This document shows positions 1-6,358 of a DNA stretch of 6,843 nucleotides, in pieces. The DNA is taken from positions 1-6,843 of the forward strand of contig JAFAAT010000309.1 in the NCBI GenBank assembly GCA_023426425.1. The letters run 5' to 3'. The translations under genes and the position numbers were made by a program. How positions within the stretch are numbered: the stretch's first letter is position 1; every line of letters begins with the position of its first letter. This stretch comes from Bacteroidota bacterium (GTDB lineage: Bacteria; Bacteroidota; Bacteroidia; Chitinophagales; Chitinophagaceae). The notes under the pieces are model-generated. The model worked only from the letters and a program-made list of their open reading frames with translations. It was not told the origin of the DNA and did not search any database.

Positions 1-161
1 CCGATGACAAATACGAATTCAGTAACTCCCGCTTCCAGCAATTGGTCGACAATCACGCTCAGGATCGTCTTACCGGCTATGGGTATTAAGGCTTTTGGCT
101 GAGTGTATGTGAGCGGGCGCAGCTTGGTACCGGCACCTGCAACGGGTATAATGGCTTTCAC
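1..161 (-). CDS. Sugar-phosphate nucleotidyltransferase, N-terminal fragment (cut by left edge)
   Basis: Enzymes of this family (NTP_transferase fold, glucose-1-phosphate thymidylyltransferase / mannose-1-phosphate guanylyltransferase type) join a sugar-1-phosphate to an NTP to make nucleotide sugars for polysaccharide and cell-surface synthesis in the cytoplasm. The visible 53 residues begin MKAIIPVAGAGTKLRPLT and continue to TQPKALIPIAGK. This is the family's nucleotide-binding signature G-x-G-T-(R/K)-L-R-P-L-T followed by the conserved P-K pair (K23). Position 13 is Lys where many members have Arg. The start is a GTG at 159-161. No in-frame ATG occurs between it and the upstream in-frame stop, and homologues start exactly at M-K-A-I-I-P. 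Sugar and base specificity cannot be told from this fragment, so I give no gene symbol. The C-terminus lies outside the window. No partner gene is visible on this side. Confidence 0.88.
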   Translation of the reverse strand, partial: MKAIIPVAGAGTKLRPLTYTQPKALIPIAGKTILSVIVDQLLEAGVTEFVFVI

Positions 162-537
162 AATCTTTGGTTTTATACGAAACCACCATCGTGCTGTTTT
201 CAGCAGATGCTGGTTTCGGCGGTGAAAATACTAATAAACGGCTAAGACAAACGAAAAGGCAAAAACGAGAAAGTTAAATGACTGAAAACGCTAATCACAC
301 ATTGGAGGTGAATTTCAAAGCCCGAAGTTCGCAATCCGAATAGTGTGAAAAATCAAAAAGGTTAAGAATGCCGCAAAGGCTGGATGGTCTGGTGCCGGTG
401 AATTCAATTATATACTTCAATAACAGAAATCGCCAAAGCAGCGCCTAGTGATGCTTGCAAAAACTAACATAGACTTGCACGGCACAGTAATCGCCACATA
501 GGATTGTTGGCCTATCGAACCATTAATGTCCGGAACC
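162..537. other. Intergenic stretch with no convincing gene
   Basis: About 375 bp separates the nucleotidyltransferase start from the stop of the conserved hypothetical gene. I see no ORF with recognisable protein character, no tRNA-like cloverleaf and no tandem repeat. Small inverted repeats are present but weak: GGTTT/AAACC at 169-173 and 180-184, TGCTG/CAGCA around a TTTT loop at 192-205, and ATAGG/CCTAT at 498-502 and 511-515. None has the long GC stem plus T-run of a clear intrinsic terminator. The part nearest 162-260 is presumably the leader and promoter of the minus-strand nucleotidyltransferase. The part nearest 450-537 is the 3' flank of the hypothetical gene. Confidence 0.6.
223..251 (-). 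promoter_or_regulatory. Weak candidate Bacteroidota-type promoter for the nucleotidyltransferase
   Basis: Reading the minus strand, TTTG (251-248) is followed after 17 bases by TATTTTCA (230-223). This partly matches the Bacteroidota sigma factor consensus TTTG ... TAnnTTTG, with mismatches in the last two bases of the -7 box. It would give a leader of roughly 55 nt before the GTG start. The match is imperfect and in AT-rich sequence, so this is only a candidate. Confidence 0.22.
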
Positions 538-1149
538 CTACTCTTTCAAAATCCCCTCCGCCAATAGCTTCCACTGTATCTTCGAAAAACTGATAATTCC
601 AGCTGCTCCAACCACTGCGTCACGTATCTTATCCAAGGTAGATTCAGCGTCGGTATTCGGCTTTGTATTGCGGTCATAAATGGCAACTGTCACCTTTGTC
701 CCCTCTCTTGTGACGGTAAATGTACTAGTGGACTCCCTCGAATAGAAATGCGCAGTATCAGACTTTTCACCTTCCGGGTTGTCCGTAGGCCTTACTCGTA
801 TCGCAAGACTCTCAACCTGTTCCGACTCCACTTCTTCAAGCGCCTCAATTTCCACCCAGTCATAGCCGTGTCCTGTGTCACTGCCAGGGCCGGGAATATT
901 GATCTTAAAGCGGTACCCCTTCTGCGCGGGACTGGGGGCCTGTCTGCCCTCTCGGTCTATCAGCTGGAAATGCGCAGAAATGCCACCTGCGTAATCATGC
1001 CAGTTGTTTACATCCAGCAAACGGTTCCTTGCTATCTCGTAGAATTTCTTCGCCTGCTCCAGGCTCTCAAACGATTTACTACTGGAAGTATCGATTGGTA
1101 CACCCTCCTGCTGTGGAGGGATTGCCCCTGTGTAGTTCTTTTCACTCAT
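538..1149 (-). CDS. Conserved hypothetical protein of Bacteroidota type, 203 aa
   Basis: I cannot assign a function. The protein is soluble, with no signal peptide and no hydrophobic membrane segment. Residues 1-25 are polar and probably flexible. Residues 26-47 (FESLEQAKKFYEIARNRLL) look like an amphipathic helix, followed by the well-formed motif DVNNWHDYAG (46-55). A central segment around 81-101 contains INIPGPGSDTGHGYDWVEIE, and 113-145 reads as beta-rich (LAIRVRPT, STFTVTRE). The C-terminus (170-203) is helical and ends in FSKIQWKLLAEGILKE. From memory, the WH...G, PGPG...YDWV and IRVRP stretches recur in uncharacterised Bacteroidota proteins; no search was run. I chose ATG at 1147-1149 because translation upstream of it lacks conserved character and would run through the divergent promoter region into the BON gene. 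No strong Shine-Dalgarno sequence precedes it. It is divergent from the BON-domain gene, with 133 bp between starts. The stop is TAG at 538-540. Confidence 0.85.
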   Translation of the reverse strand: MSEKNYTGAIPPQQEGVPIDTSSSKSFESLEQAKKFYEIARNRLLDVNNWHDYAGGISAHFQLIDREGRQAPSPAQKGYRFKINIPGPGSDTGHGYDWVEIEALEEVESEQVESLAIRVRPTDNPEGEKSDTAHFYSRESTSTFTVTREGTKVTVAIYDRNTKPNTDAESTLDKIRDAVVGAAGIISFSKIQWKLLAEGILKE

Positions 1150-1282
1150 ACCTAAGCACCTGTAAATCCTGTGCCTGGTCTTTCGATCCCGATGTGCCTC
1201 TGTTTCATACGTAAAAAATCCTCCGGCGGTACAGTTTTGTTGCATTTTCTGGCTCATTTTCCACATTAAAATCTTAATTACT
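1150..1282. promoter_or_regulatory. Divergent promoter region between hypothetical and BON-domain genes
   Basis: The two genes start 133 bp apart and point away from each other, so both promoters should lie here. The half nearest the BON gene (about 1230-1282) is AT-rich, and the bases just before its ATG (TCTTAATTACT) carry no Shine-Dalgarno sequence, as is usual in Bacteroidota. I could not find a clean TTTG ... TAnnTTTG promoter in either direction, so exact promoter positions are not assigned. The shared region is the only sequence-level argument for joint control of the pair. Confidence 0.45.
1152..1208 (-). CDS. Possible 18-codon leader ORF upstream of the hypothetical gene (speculative)
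   Basis: On the minus strand an ATG at 1206-1208 opens an 18-residue frame (MKQRHIGIERPGTGFTGA) that ends with TAG at 1152-1154, two bases before the ATG of the 203-aa gene. A GGAGGA sequence (1219-1224) lies 10 bases upstream of this ATG. That is the best Shine-Dalgarno-like site in the divergent region. The arrangement would suit translational coupling of the downstream gene. It is just as easily chance: the peptide has no recognisable motif, and Bacteroidota rely little on Shine-Dalgarno sites. Confidence 0.15.
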   Translation of the reverse strand: MKQRHIGIERPGTGFTGA

Positions 1283-2173
1283 ATGGCAGAAAACTTTCGC
1301 AACAGACAGTATGGACGTCGCACCACCGGAGGCGACTGGTGGGATGATGCAGGCTATCGAAATTCAGGCCGCGACCGCGACTGGGATGAATACAGTGGAC
1401 CCGGCTATGGTCGTAACACCAATTCTGGCTGGGGCTACAGGAATCAGAGAAACCGAGACATGCCTTTTGGCTATGAAGGTGAAGGGTTTGGCACCTATGG
1501 CTACGGAGGCTACAACATGAGCGACTACGGCTTTGGTAGCAATGCCGGGCATGGAGGAGGCTATGGCGCCCGCGAGAGTGGCCGGTACGGCGCTGATTAT
1601 GATGGATATAGGAGCGGCTATGGGAATCGTGATCGTGGCTATGGCTTCAATCGGGACTGGGAAAATGACCCTGACAACAGGTACAGACGCAGCCGCTACG
1701 ATAGCAGTCATGGCGACCGTGACTGGTGGGATCGTACTACCGACGAGGTGGCAAGCTGGTTTGGTGATGAAGATGCCGAGCGCCGCCGCAGGAGGGACAA
1801 AACGGAAGGCGCACATCGAGGTAAAGGACCCAAAGGCTATCGCCGATCAGACGACAGGATCCGGGAAGATGTAAATGACCGTTTGTATGAAGATCCCTGG
1901 GTAGATGCCTCAGACGTAGAGGTGACCGTCAACAATTCTGAAGTCACACTAACCGGACATGTAACCAGCAGGGGAGAAAAACGCAGGATTGAAGACCTTG
2001 TGGAATCCATCTCCGGAGTGCAGCATGTGGAAAACAGGCTGCGTGTAACAGTCGACGAGACATCCCAGCGCAACAGGGACTACACCTACCCTACTGCTAC
2101 TACCACTGGTGGTGCTACTAACACCGATAGCCGCGTTGAAAATGGCAAATCGCGCACCAGCAGAACAATCTAG
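1283..2173 (+). CDS. BON-domain protein with long Gly/Tyr/Arg-rich disordered N-terminus, 296 aa
   Basis: Residues 1-150 are low complexity, dominated by Gly, Tyr, Arg, Asp, Asn and Ser. Between 41 and 120 about 24 of 80 residues are Gly and 13 are Tyr, in repeated GYG, YGGY and RDRGYG units. A conserved-looking linker follows: DEVASWFGDEDAERRRRRD (154-172), then HRGKGPKGYRRSDDRIREDV (178-197). The BON domain occupies about 189-257, with the typical helix (DDRIREDVNDRLYEDPWVD), strand (VEVTVNNSEVTLTGHV) and second half (KRRIEDLVESISGVQHVENRLRV). The Ser/Thr-rich tail (259-296) is probably disordered. BON domains (OsmY family) are thought to bind phospholipid or other surfaces and are associated with osmotic and envelope stress. 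Unlike OsmY, this protein has no signal peptide or hydrophobic segment, so it is probably cytoplasmic. The start is supported by an AT-rich upstream region and the divergent layout. The exact role is unknown. Confidence 0.92.
   Translation: MAENFRNRQYGRRTTGGDWWDDAGYRNSGRDRDWDEYSGPGYGRNTNSGWGYRNQRNRDMPFGYEGEGFGTYGYGGYNMSDYGFGSNAGHGGGYGARESGRYGADYDGYRSGYGNRDRGYGFNRDWENDPDNRYRRSRYDSSHGDRDWWDRTTDEVASWFGDEDAERRRRRDKTEGAHRGKGPKGYRRSDDRIREDVNDRLYEDPWVDASDVEVTVNNSEVTLTGHVTSRGEKRRIEDLVESISGVQHVENRLRVTVDETSQRNRDYTYPTATTTGGATNTDSRVENGKSRTSRTI
1370..1680 (+). repeat. Degenerate Gly-Tyr coding repeat in the BON gene
   Basis: The 8-mer GGCTATGG recurs at 1403-1410, 1559-1566, 1616-1623 and 1637-1644, with variants such as GGCTACGG and GGCTATGA between them. 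It is mostly in the Gly-Tyr-Gly reading frame, so the repeat reflects the low-complexity protein. It also explains several long spurious open frames on both strands in this stretch, because the biased composition lacks stop codons. Repeats of this kind can vary in length by slippage, but no exact tandem array is present. Confidence 0.6.
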
Positions 2174-2276
2174 AACGATCACTTATGTTGCTATATGACA
2201 GCCGTTTCAAATTGAAACGGCTGTTGTCGTTTTAGAATTCCGGCATTTAGTGGAGCCGCGATCTGGAAGCAGTCAG
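2174..2276. other. Convergent intergenic gap between BON gene and trehalose operon
   Basis: The 103-bp gap holds the hairpin at 2198-2224. No second hairpin specific to the minus-strand operon is evident in 2235-2276. Termination of the trehalose operon therefore either uses the shared hairpin or happens by another mechanism. Confidence 0.5.
2198..2234 (+). terminator. Rho-independent terminator after the BON gene
   Basis: A perfect 13-base inverted repeat, ACAGCCGTTTCAA (2198-2210) and TTGAAACGGCTGT (2212-2224), is centred on A2211. In RNA the innermost pairs must open to form the loop. It starts 25 bases after the TAG stop of the BON gene and is followed by the T-rich stretch TGTCGTTTTA (2225-2234). 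The gap is convergent with the trehalose operon. On the minus strand the hairpin would also form, but the sequence after it is not T-rich. It is therefore best read as a plus-strand terminator that may also act weakly on the operon. Confidence 0.8.
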
Positions 2277-5200
2277 CTATCGATTAAAAGTCTCTACCCA
2301 ATCCCTTAACATGGCTTCCAGCTTTTTACTTGCTTCCCCCGGTTGCAGACGCCACAGCCAATTGTTATTCACAGTTCCCGGAGTATTCATCCTTGTTGTC
2401 TGATCTAAGCCCAGGATATCCTGCATTGGCAATATCGCAATCCGCGCCACTGACGCATAAGCCACCCGCGCAAGAATCTCATGTATATTCTTCTTGCGTA
2501 CTTTCAAGCCAAGGTAATGATGCATCCGTCTGTGGTCTGCTTTGTTTGTCTCTTCTTTATACCAGCCGATCGTGGTGTTGTTGTCATGAGTACCTGTGTA
2601 AACTATTGTGTTGTGTTTGTAGTTGTGAGGAATGTCGACTGACTCAGGCATGTTATCACCCCAGGCAAACTGCAACACCTTCATTCCCGGCAAACCTACC
2701 TGATCACGCAAAGCATACACCGCCTCCATCTTATCACCCAGATCTTCTGCCACAAAAGGCAGATGACCGAGCGCTCGTTCCACAACATCGAAGAATTCCT
2801 TGCGCGGACCGGGAAGCCACTCACCATTCCTGGCAGTTGTTTCTCCTGCCGGCACCTGCCAGTAATCCTGCAATGCCCGGAAATGATCAATCCGCAACAG
2901 GTCGAACAATTCAAGATTCTTGCGGAGCCGCAGCACCCACCAGGCATAATCCTGTTCTTTGACTTTGTTCCAATTGAAAGTGGGCATGCCCCAGAGTTGC
3001 CCGTCCTCGCTGAAATAATCAGGAGGTACTCCCGCCATGCCTGTCATATTCCCATCCTTGTCGAGACAGAATAGTTCAGGATGTGCCCATACATCCACAG
3101 AATCATAGCTCACATAAAACGGCATATCTCCAAAGAGCTGTATTCCCTGTGCATTGGCATAAGCCCGTAGCGCCTTCCATTGTCTTAGGAAAATAAACTG
3201 CAGCCATTTCACCTGGTCGAGCTCCTGCTGATGTTCTGACCTAAAGCTCTCCAGTGCTGACGTCTGGCGCATTTTGTAGGCTTGCTCCCACTCATTCCAG
3301 GGACGGTCTCCCTGGTGTCGTTTCAGCACCCGGTATAAGGCCATGTCATCCAGCCAGGCCGATTCAGCTTCACAGAACTGCCGGAAACCGGATTGAAGAC
3401 ATGAAAAACCTCCGCTGACAAAACGTTCATAGGCCTGTTGCAGCAACAGGTTGCGCAGTTGCTCGGCACGGGCATAATCTGTAATAGCGCCTGCAGGCAA
3501 CCGGTACTCCTGAAGTTGTTCAGCATCCAGCAACCCTTCTTCCACCAGCAGTTCAGGACTTATCAGCAAGGGATTACCACCCATACTGGAGAATGAGCTG
3601 TATGGCGAGTGACCGGCACCCGCCTCTGTAGGATTTAATGGTAAGATCTGCCAGTATTTCTGTTTACTTCTGGCAAGGAAATCCACAAATTTCTTTGCTT
3701 CCGGTCCCAAATCGCCAATACCGAAAGCTGAAGGTAGCGAAGACACTGCCAGCAGGATACCCGCACCACGGTTATTCTGAACGGGTGCTGCCTGAAGAAT
3801 CGCAAACGGCAGCGTGTTGAACAGCTCTGAAACGGCCACACTACCATCGAGTTTTACCTCCTTCCTGCTAAGTATATTGTTGAATCGCTTAGGGCATTCT
3901 GCAGGCAAACCGATTCTGGTATTGCCCCAATCTACATCTTCAATAGTTTTCCCTTGCTTTTTGCAAAGCAGCGCCAGCTGCAATGGCACGGCCACTAAAA
4001 TCCATTGTTGTCCGTGCCTGCGTGCAAAAGCCAACACATGGGCCTTGTGTTTACCCGTTACCTGTAGCGGAATGTAAAGTCCTTCAGCAAAAAGCTCCAC
4101 ATGCTGTTGTCGCAACTTCAGCAGCCTATGGAGCAACCAAACTTTAATCGCTGGATCTGTACGGTTCTCCCACAGGCGTTCCACAAATCGCTCACTGTCC
4201 TGTTCATCGCTTATGCGCTGTAGCACTTGCAGTCTTTGCTCATAATCCACTTCACGCCGGTTGTCAGGATCAACCAGACTCAAATCCCAAAACTCCGTAC
4301 CCTGGTAAGTATCGGGAATGCCAGGACAGGTGAACTTAAGCAGCAAAGCGGACAGCGAGTTGACGATGCCATACAACGCAATCTTTTGGTGGAAGGGTTC
4401 AAAAGTTTTCCAGAACGCACCGTGTTTATCCAATAGTAAATTTGCAAACTGTTTTGTAGCTGTTTCATAATCTGCGTTGGGTGCAGTCCAGTTGGAATTT
4501 ATCTTCGCTTCACGCAATGCTTTTTCAAGAAATTGTTCAAGCCTTGCAGGAAAATTGTCTTCATCAGCTCCTGGCATAGGATAAGCTCCGACAAGCGTCT
4601 GGTAAATGAAATACTCATCGTTTGCATCGGGTTGTCGTTGGTTTCTCCGTCCTTCATTTAGCTTTTGCCACTCCTGCACCAGCTTCAGCCATTCATCCGA
4701 AAGTTCAGTGAGCACAGTAAGTCTGGCGCGCACATCCTCTCCCCGTTTTGTATCATGAGTGGATGTGGTATTCATTGTCAATGGCCAGTGGTTCTGCCTC
4801 GCTACCATCTGTTCATGAAAACGCTGAGGGGAAAGCGAAAATGACTCAGGACCATCACCCACATCATTGTGCCCAATAAACCGGTTGTAGGTGTACATTA
4901 ATGTATCCTCCACACCCTTTGCCATTAATGGGCCGCTAAACTGCATGCAGCGCATGTAAAAATGCGCCGCTTTCCTTCTGTAGTTCTCGTCCTCTGAGCG
5001 TGGCCGATCCAGCAACGTTTCTTCCAGCAATCGAACTGCAGGAGTGAGATCCGGATGTGAAGCCGCAACTTCAGCCAGAATCCCACGAACTGCTTCGGCT
5101 TCTCTGTTTTCAAGTGGCATTCTATTACCGTAATAACGGTAGACTGGACATTCGACCAAAAACGCACCGATTGCCTCCTTAAGCAAGGCCGGCGCCACCT

Positions 5201-6353
5201 GCTCCGCGTCTGCAAGTTCAGATGAGACAAATAACCTGTATAGGTTGTCAAGCTCACCACCCATGTATTCTTTCAGAATCAAGGCTTTTTTACTTCTGAT
5301 CTGATGGTGAACCGGCGTGCTATCACCAATGAGCTCCTGGTAGTATCGCGTGAATCTCTCCTCGGCAGCAGGGTTGGTAAAAAGTTTATTTACCAGCGAA
5401 ACGAAGTCATATCCTGAACTCCCTTCCACCTGCCATTGAGCGGGAAGATCCTCCTCCGGCTGCAATATCTTCTCCACAATCACATAAGTGTTATTCCCCG
5501 CGACTGCTTTTAGTGAATCGAGGTACTTCGTTGGATCATAGAGCCCGTCAATATGGTCGATGCGTAGTCCCTGGAACACACCGTCGTTAACCAACTGCTG
5601 GATGACTTTGTGGTAGTCGGCAAATACCCGCTCGTCCTGTATATTCAGACAAATAAGTCCGTTGATGGTGAAAAAACGACGGAAGTTGATCCGGTTGTCG
5701 GTTTCCTGCCAATGGCACAACCTGTAGTGCTGTTGCAGTACTATATTCAGCAGTAGTTTCTTGTCTGAATTGACTTTCTCAATGCAGGAAGCGAGGTCGG
5801 TGTTTCCGGCGTTCACAGCCACCACTTTTTCCACAGACTCCTTGTTCACCGGGTAGTAGCTATCGTAGTATTGCAGCATTAGTTTCTCCTGCTGCCCGAC
5901 CAGCTTCAGTTCGCCTTTTTCTATGGCCTCTTCGACTGAGCCACCAAGGAAGGGCACCATAATCTTACCCTCGTAAACCGGTGAATCCCACTGAATGTCG
6001 AAATAGGGCGCATAGGTCGATTCCTTACCTTTTTCCAGCACATCCATCAGCCATTCGTTCTTTGGATGAAAAGCCATGTGATTTGGTACGATGTCCTGCA
6101 ACCAGTTAAGGTCCTGTGTTTGTAGTTGTGCTGCGATATTCCGGAGCTGTCCCTCTGTGCCAATCTCAGGATTGATGCGATGCGGATGAATACCATCATA
6201 GCCGTGTGTGCTGCCAGGTGTTGCGGCAAACACAGGAGAGGCATAAATCGTCTTCACTCCCAGTTGCTTAAGATAGGGTATTATCCTTTCCAGATGCTGA
6301 AAAGTGAAGTCTTTATGAAACTGTATGCGATAGGTCGCTACAGGATTGAACAT
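2277..6353 (-). CDS. treY-malQ: Bifunctional malto-oligosyltrehalose synthase / 4-alpha-glucanotransferase (TreY-MalQ fusion), 1358 aa
   Basis: Numbering is from ATG 6351-6353. Residues 1 to about 855 are a full-length TreY (GH13), which turns the terminal alpha-1,4 bond of a malto-oligosaccharide into alpha,alpha-1,1. Visible are QDIVPNH (86-92), GLRIDHIDGL with nucleophile D266, the acid/base E294 in VIVEKIL, TSTHDTKR with D534, and the TreY hallmark GIPDTYQGTEFWDLSLVDPD (678-697). Residues about 862-1358 are a full-length MalQ (GH77), which transfers glucan segments between maltodextrins. It has HSPYSSFSSMGGNP (915-928), GDMPFYVSYDSVDVW (from 1075), nucleophile D1156 in LLRIDHFR, acid/base E1203 in VAEDLG, and D1257 in YTGTHDNN. 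The linker is under ten residues. Every catalytic residue is present in both halves, so both should be active. A TTG at 6360-6362 overlapping the treZ stop is possible, but homologues start M-(F/Y)-NPVATYRIQF, which favours the ATG. It lies five bases after treZ. No frameshift is seen. Confidence 0.95.
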   Translation of the reverse strand: MFNPVATYRIQFHKDFTFQHLERIIPYLKQLGVKTIYASPVFAATPGSTHGYDGIHPHRINPEIGTEGQLRNIAAQLQTQDLNWLQDIVPNHMAFHPKNEWLMDVLEKGKESTYAPYFDIQWDSPVYEGKIMVPFLGGSVEEAIEKGELKLVGQQEKLMLQYYDSYYPVNKESVEKVVAVNAGNTDLASCIEKVNSDKKLLLNIVLQQHYRLCHWQETDNRINFRRFFTINGLICLNIQDERVFADYHKVIQQLVNDGVFQGLRIDHIDGLYDPTKYLDSLKAVAGNNTYVIVEKILQPEEDLPAQWQVEGSSGYDFVSLVNKLFTNPAAEERFTRYYQELIGDSTPVHHQIRSKKALILKEYMGGELDNLYRLFVSSELADAEQVAPALLKEAIGAFLVECPVYRYYGNRMPLENREAEAVRGILAEVAASHPDLTPAVRLLEETLLDRPRSEDENYRRKAAHFYMRCMQFSGPLMAKGVEDTLMYTYNRFIGHNDVGDGPESFSLSPQRFHEQMVARQNHWPLTMNTTSTHDTKRGEDVRARLTVLTELSDEWLKLVQEWQKLNEGRRNQRQPDANDEYFIYQTLVGAYPMPGADEDNFPARLEQFLEKALREAKINSNWTAPNADYETATKQFANLLLDKHGAFWKTFEPFHQKIALYGIVNSLSALLLKFTCPGIPDTYQGTEFWDLSLVDPDNRREVDYEQRLQVLQRISDEQDSERFVERLWENRTDPAIKVWLLHRLLKLRQQHVELFAEGLYIPLQVTGKHKAHVLAFARRHGQQWILVAVPLQLALLCKKQGKTIEDVDWGNTRIGLPAECPKRFNNILSRKEVKLDGSVAVSELFNTLPFAILQAAPVQNNRGAGILLAVSSLPSAFGIGDLGPEAKKFVDFLARSKQKYWQILPLNPTEAGAGHSPYSSFSSMGGNPLLISPELLVEEGLLDAEQLQEYRLPAGAITDYARAEQLRNLLLQQAYERFVSGGFSCLQSGFRQFCEAESAWLDDMALYRVLKRHQGDRPWNEWEQAYKMRQTSALESFRSEHQQELDQVKWLQFIFLRQWKALRAYANAQGIQLFGDMPFYVSYDSVDVWAHPELFCLDKDGNMTGMAGVPPDYFSEDGQLWGMPTFNWNKVKEQDYAWWVLRLRKNLELFDLLRIDHFRALQDYWQVPAGETTARNGEWLPGPRKEFFDVVERALGHLPFVAEDLGDKMEAVYALRDQVGLPGMKVLQFAWGDNMPESVDIPHNYKHNTIVYTGTHDNNTTIGWYKEETNKADHRRMHHYLGLKVRKKNIHEILARVAYASVARIAILPMQDILGLDQTTRMNTPGTVNNNWLWRLQPGEASKKLEAMLRDWVETFNR

Positions 6354-6358
6354 ATCGG

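Noticed and set aside
169..205. Small hairpins GGTTT/AAACC and TGCTG/CAGCA near the nucleotidyltransferase start
   Set aside because: Stems of five base pairs are expected by chance. They do not match a riboswitch or terminator that I recognise.
368..448. 26-codon plus-strand ORF starting MPQRLDGLVPV
   Set aside because: It has no ribosome-binding signal, no recognisable motif and unremarkable length for chance. It is not supported as a gene.
748..1155. 135-codon open frame on the plus strand
   Set aside because: It lies entirely opposite the 203-aa hypothetical gene, whose translation has clear protein-like blocks. The plus-strand product has none.
1150..1326. 59-residue N-terminal extension of the hypothetical gene on the minus strand
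   Set aside because: It would overlap the start of the divergent BON gene and its promoter, and the extra sequence has no conserved character. The internal ATG at 1147-1149 is preferred.
1364..1816. 150-codon minus-strand and overlapping plus-strand frames across the BON gene, rich in Ala, Ile, Val and Met
   Set aside because: They come from the biased Gly-Tyr codon repeat of the BON gene, which removes stops in other frames. Their composition is a shadow of that repeat.
2330..2962. 210-codon plus-strand frame opposite the MalQ half
   Set aside because: It is Ser/Pro/Cys/His-rich with no domain, and opposite a long gene with intact GH77 motifs.
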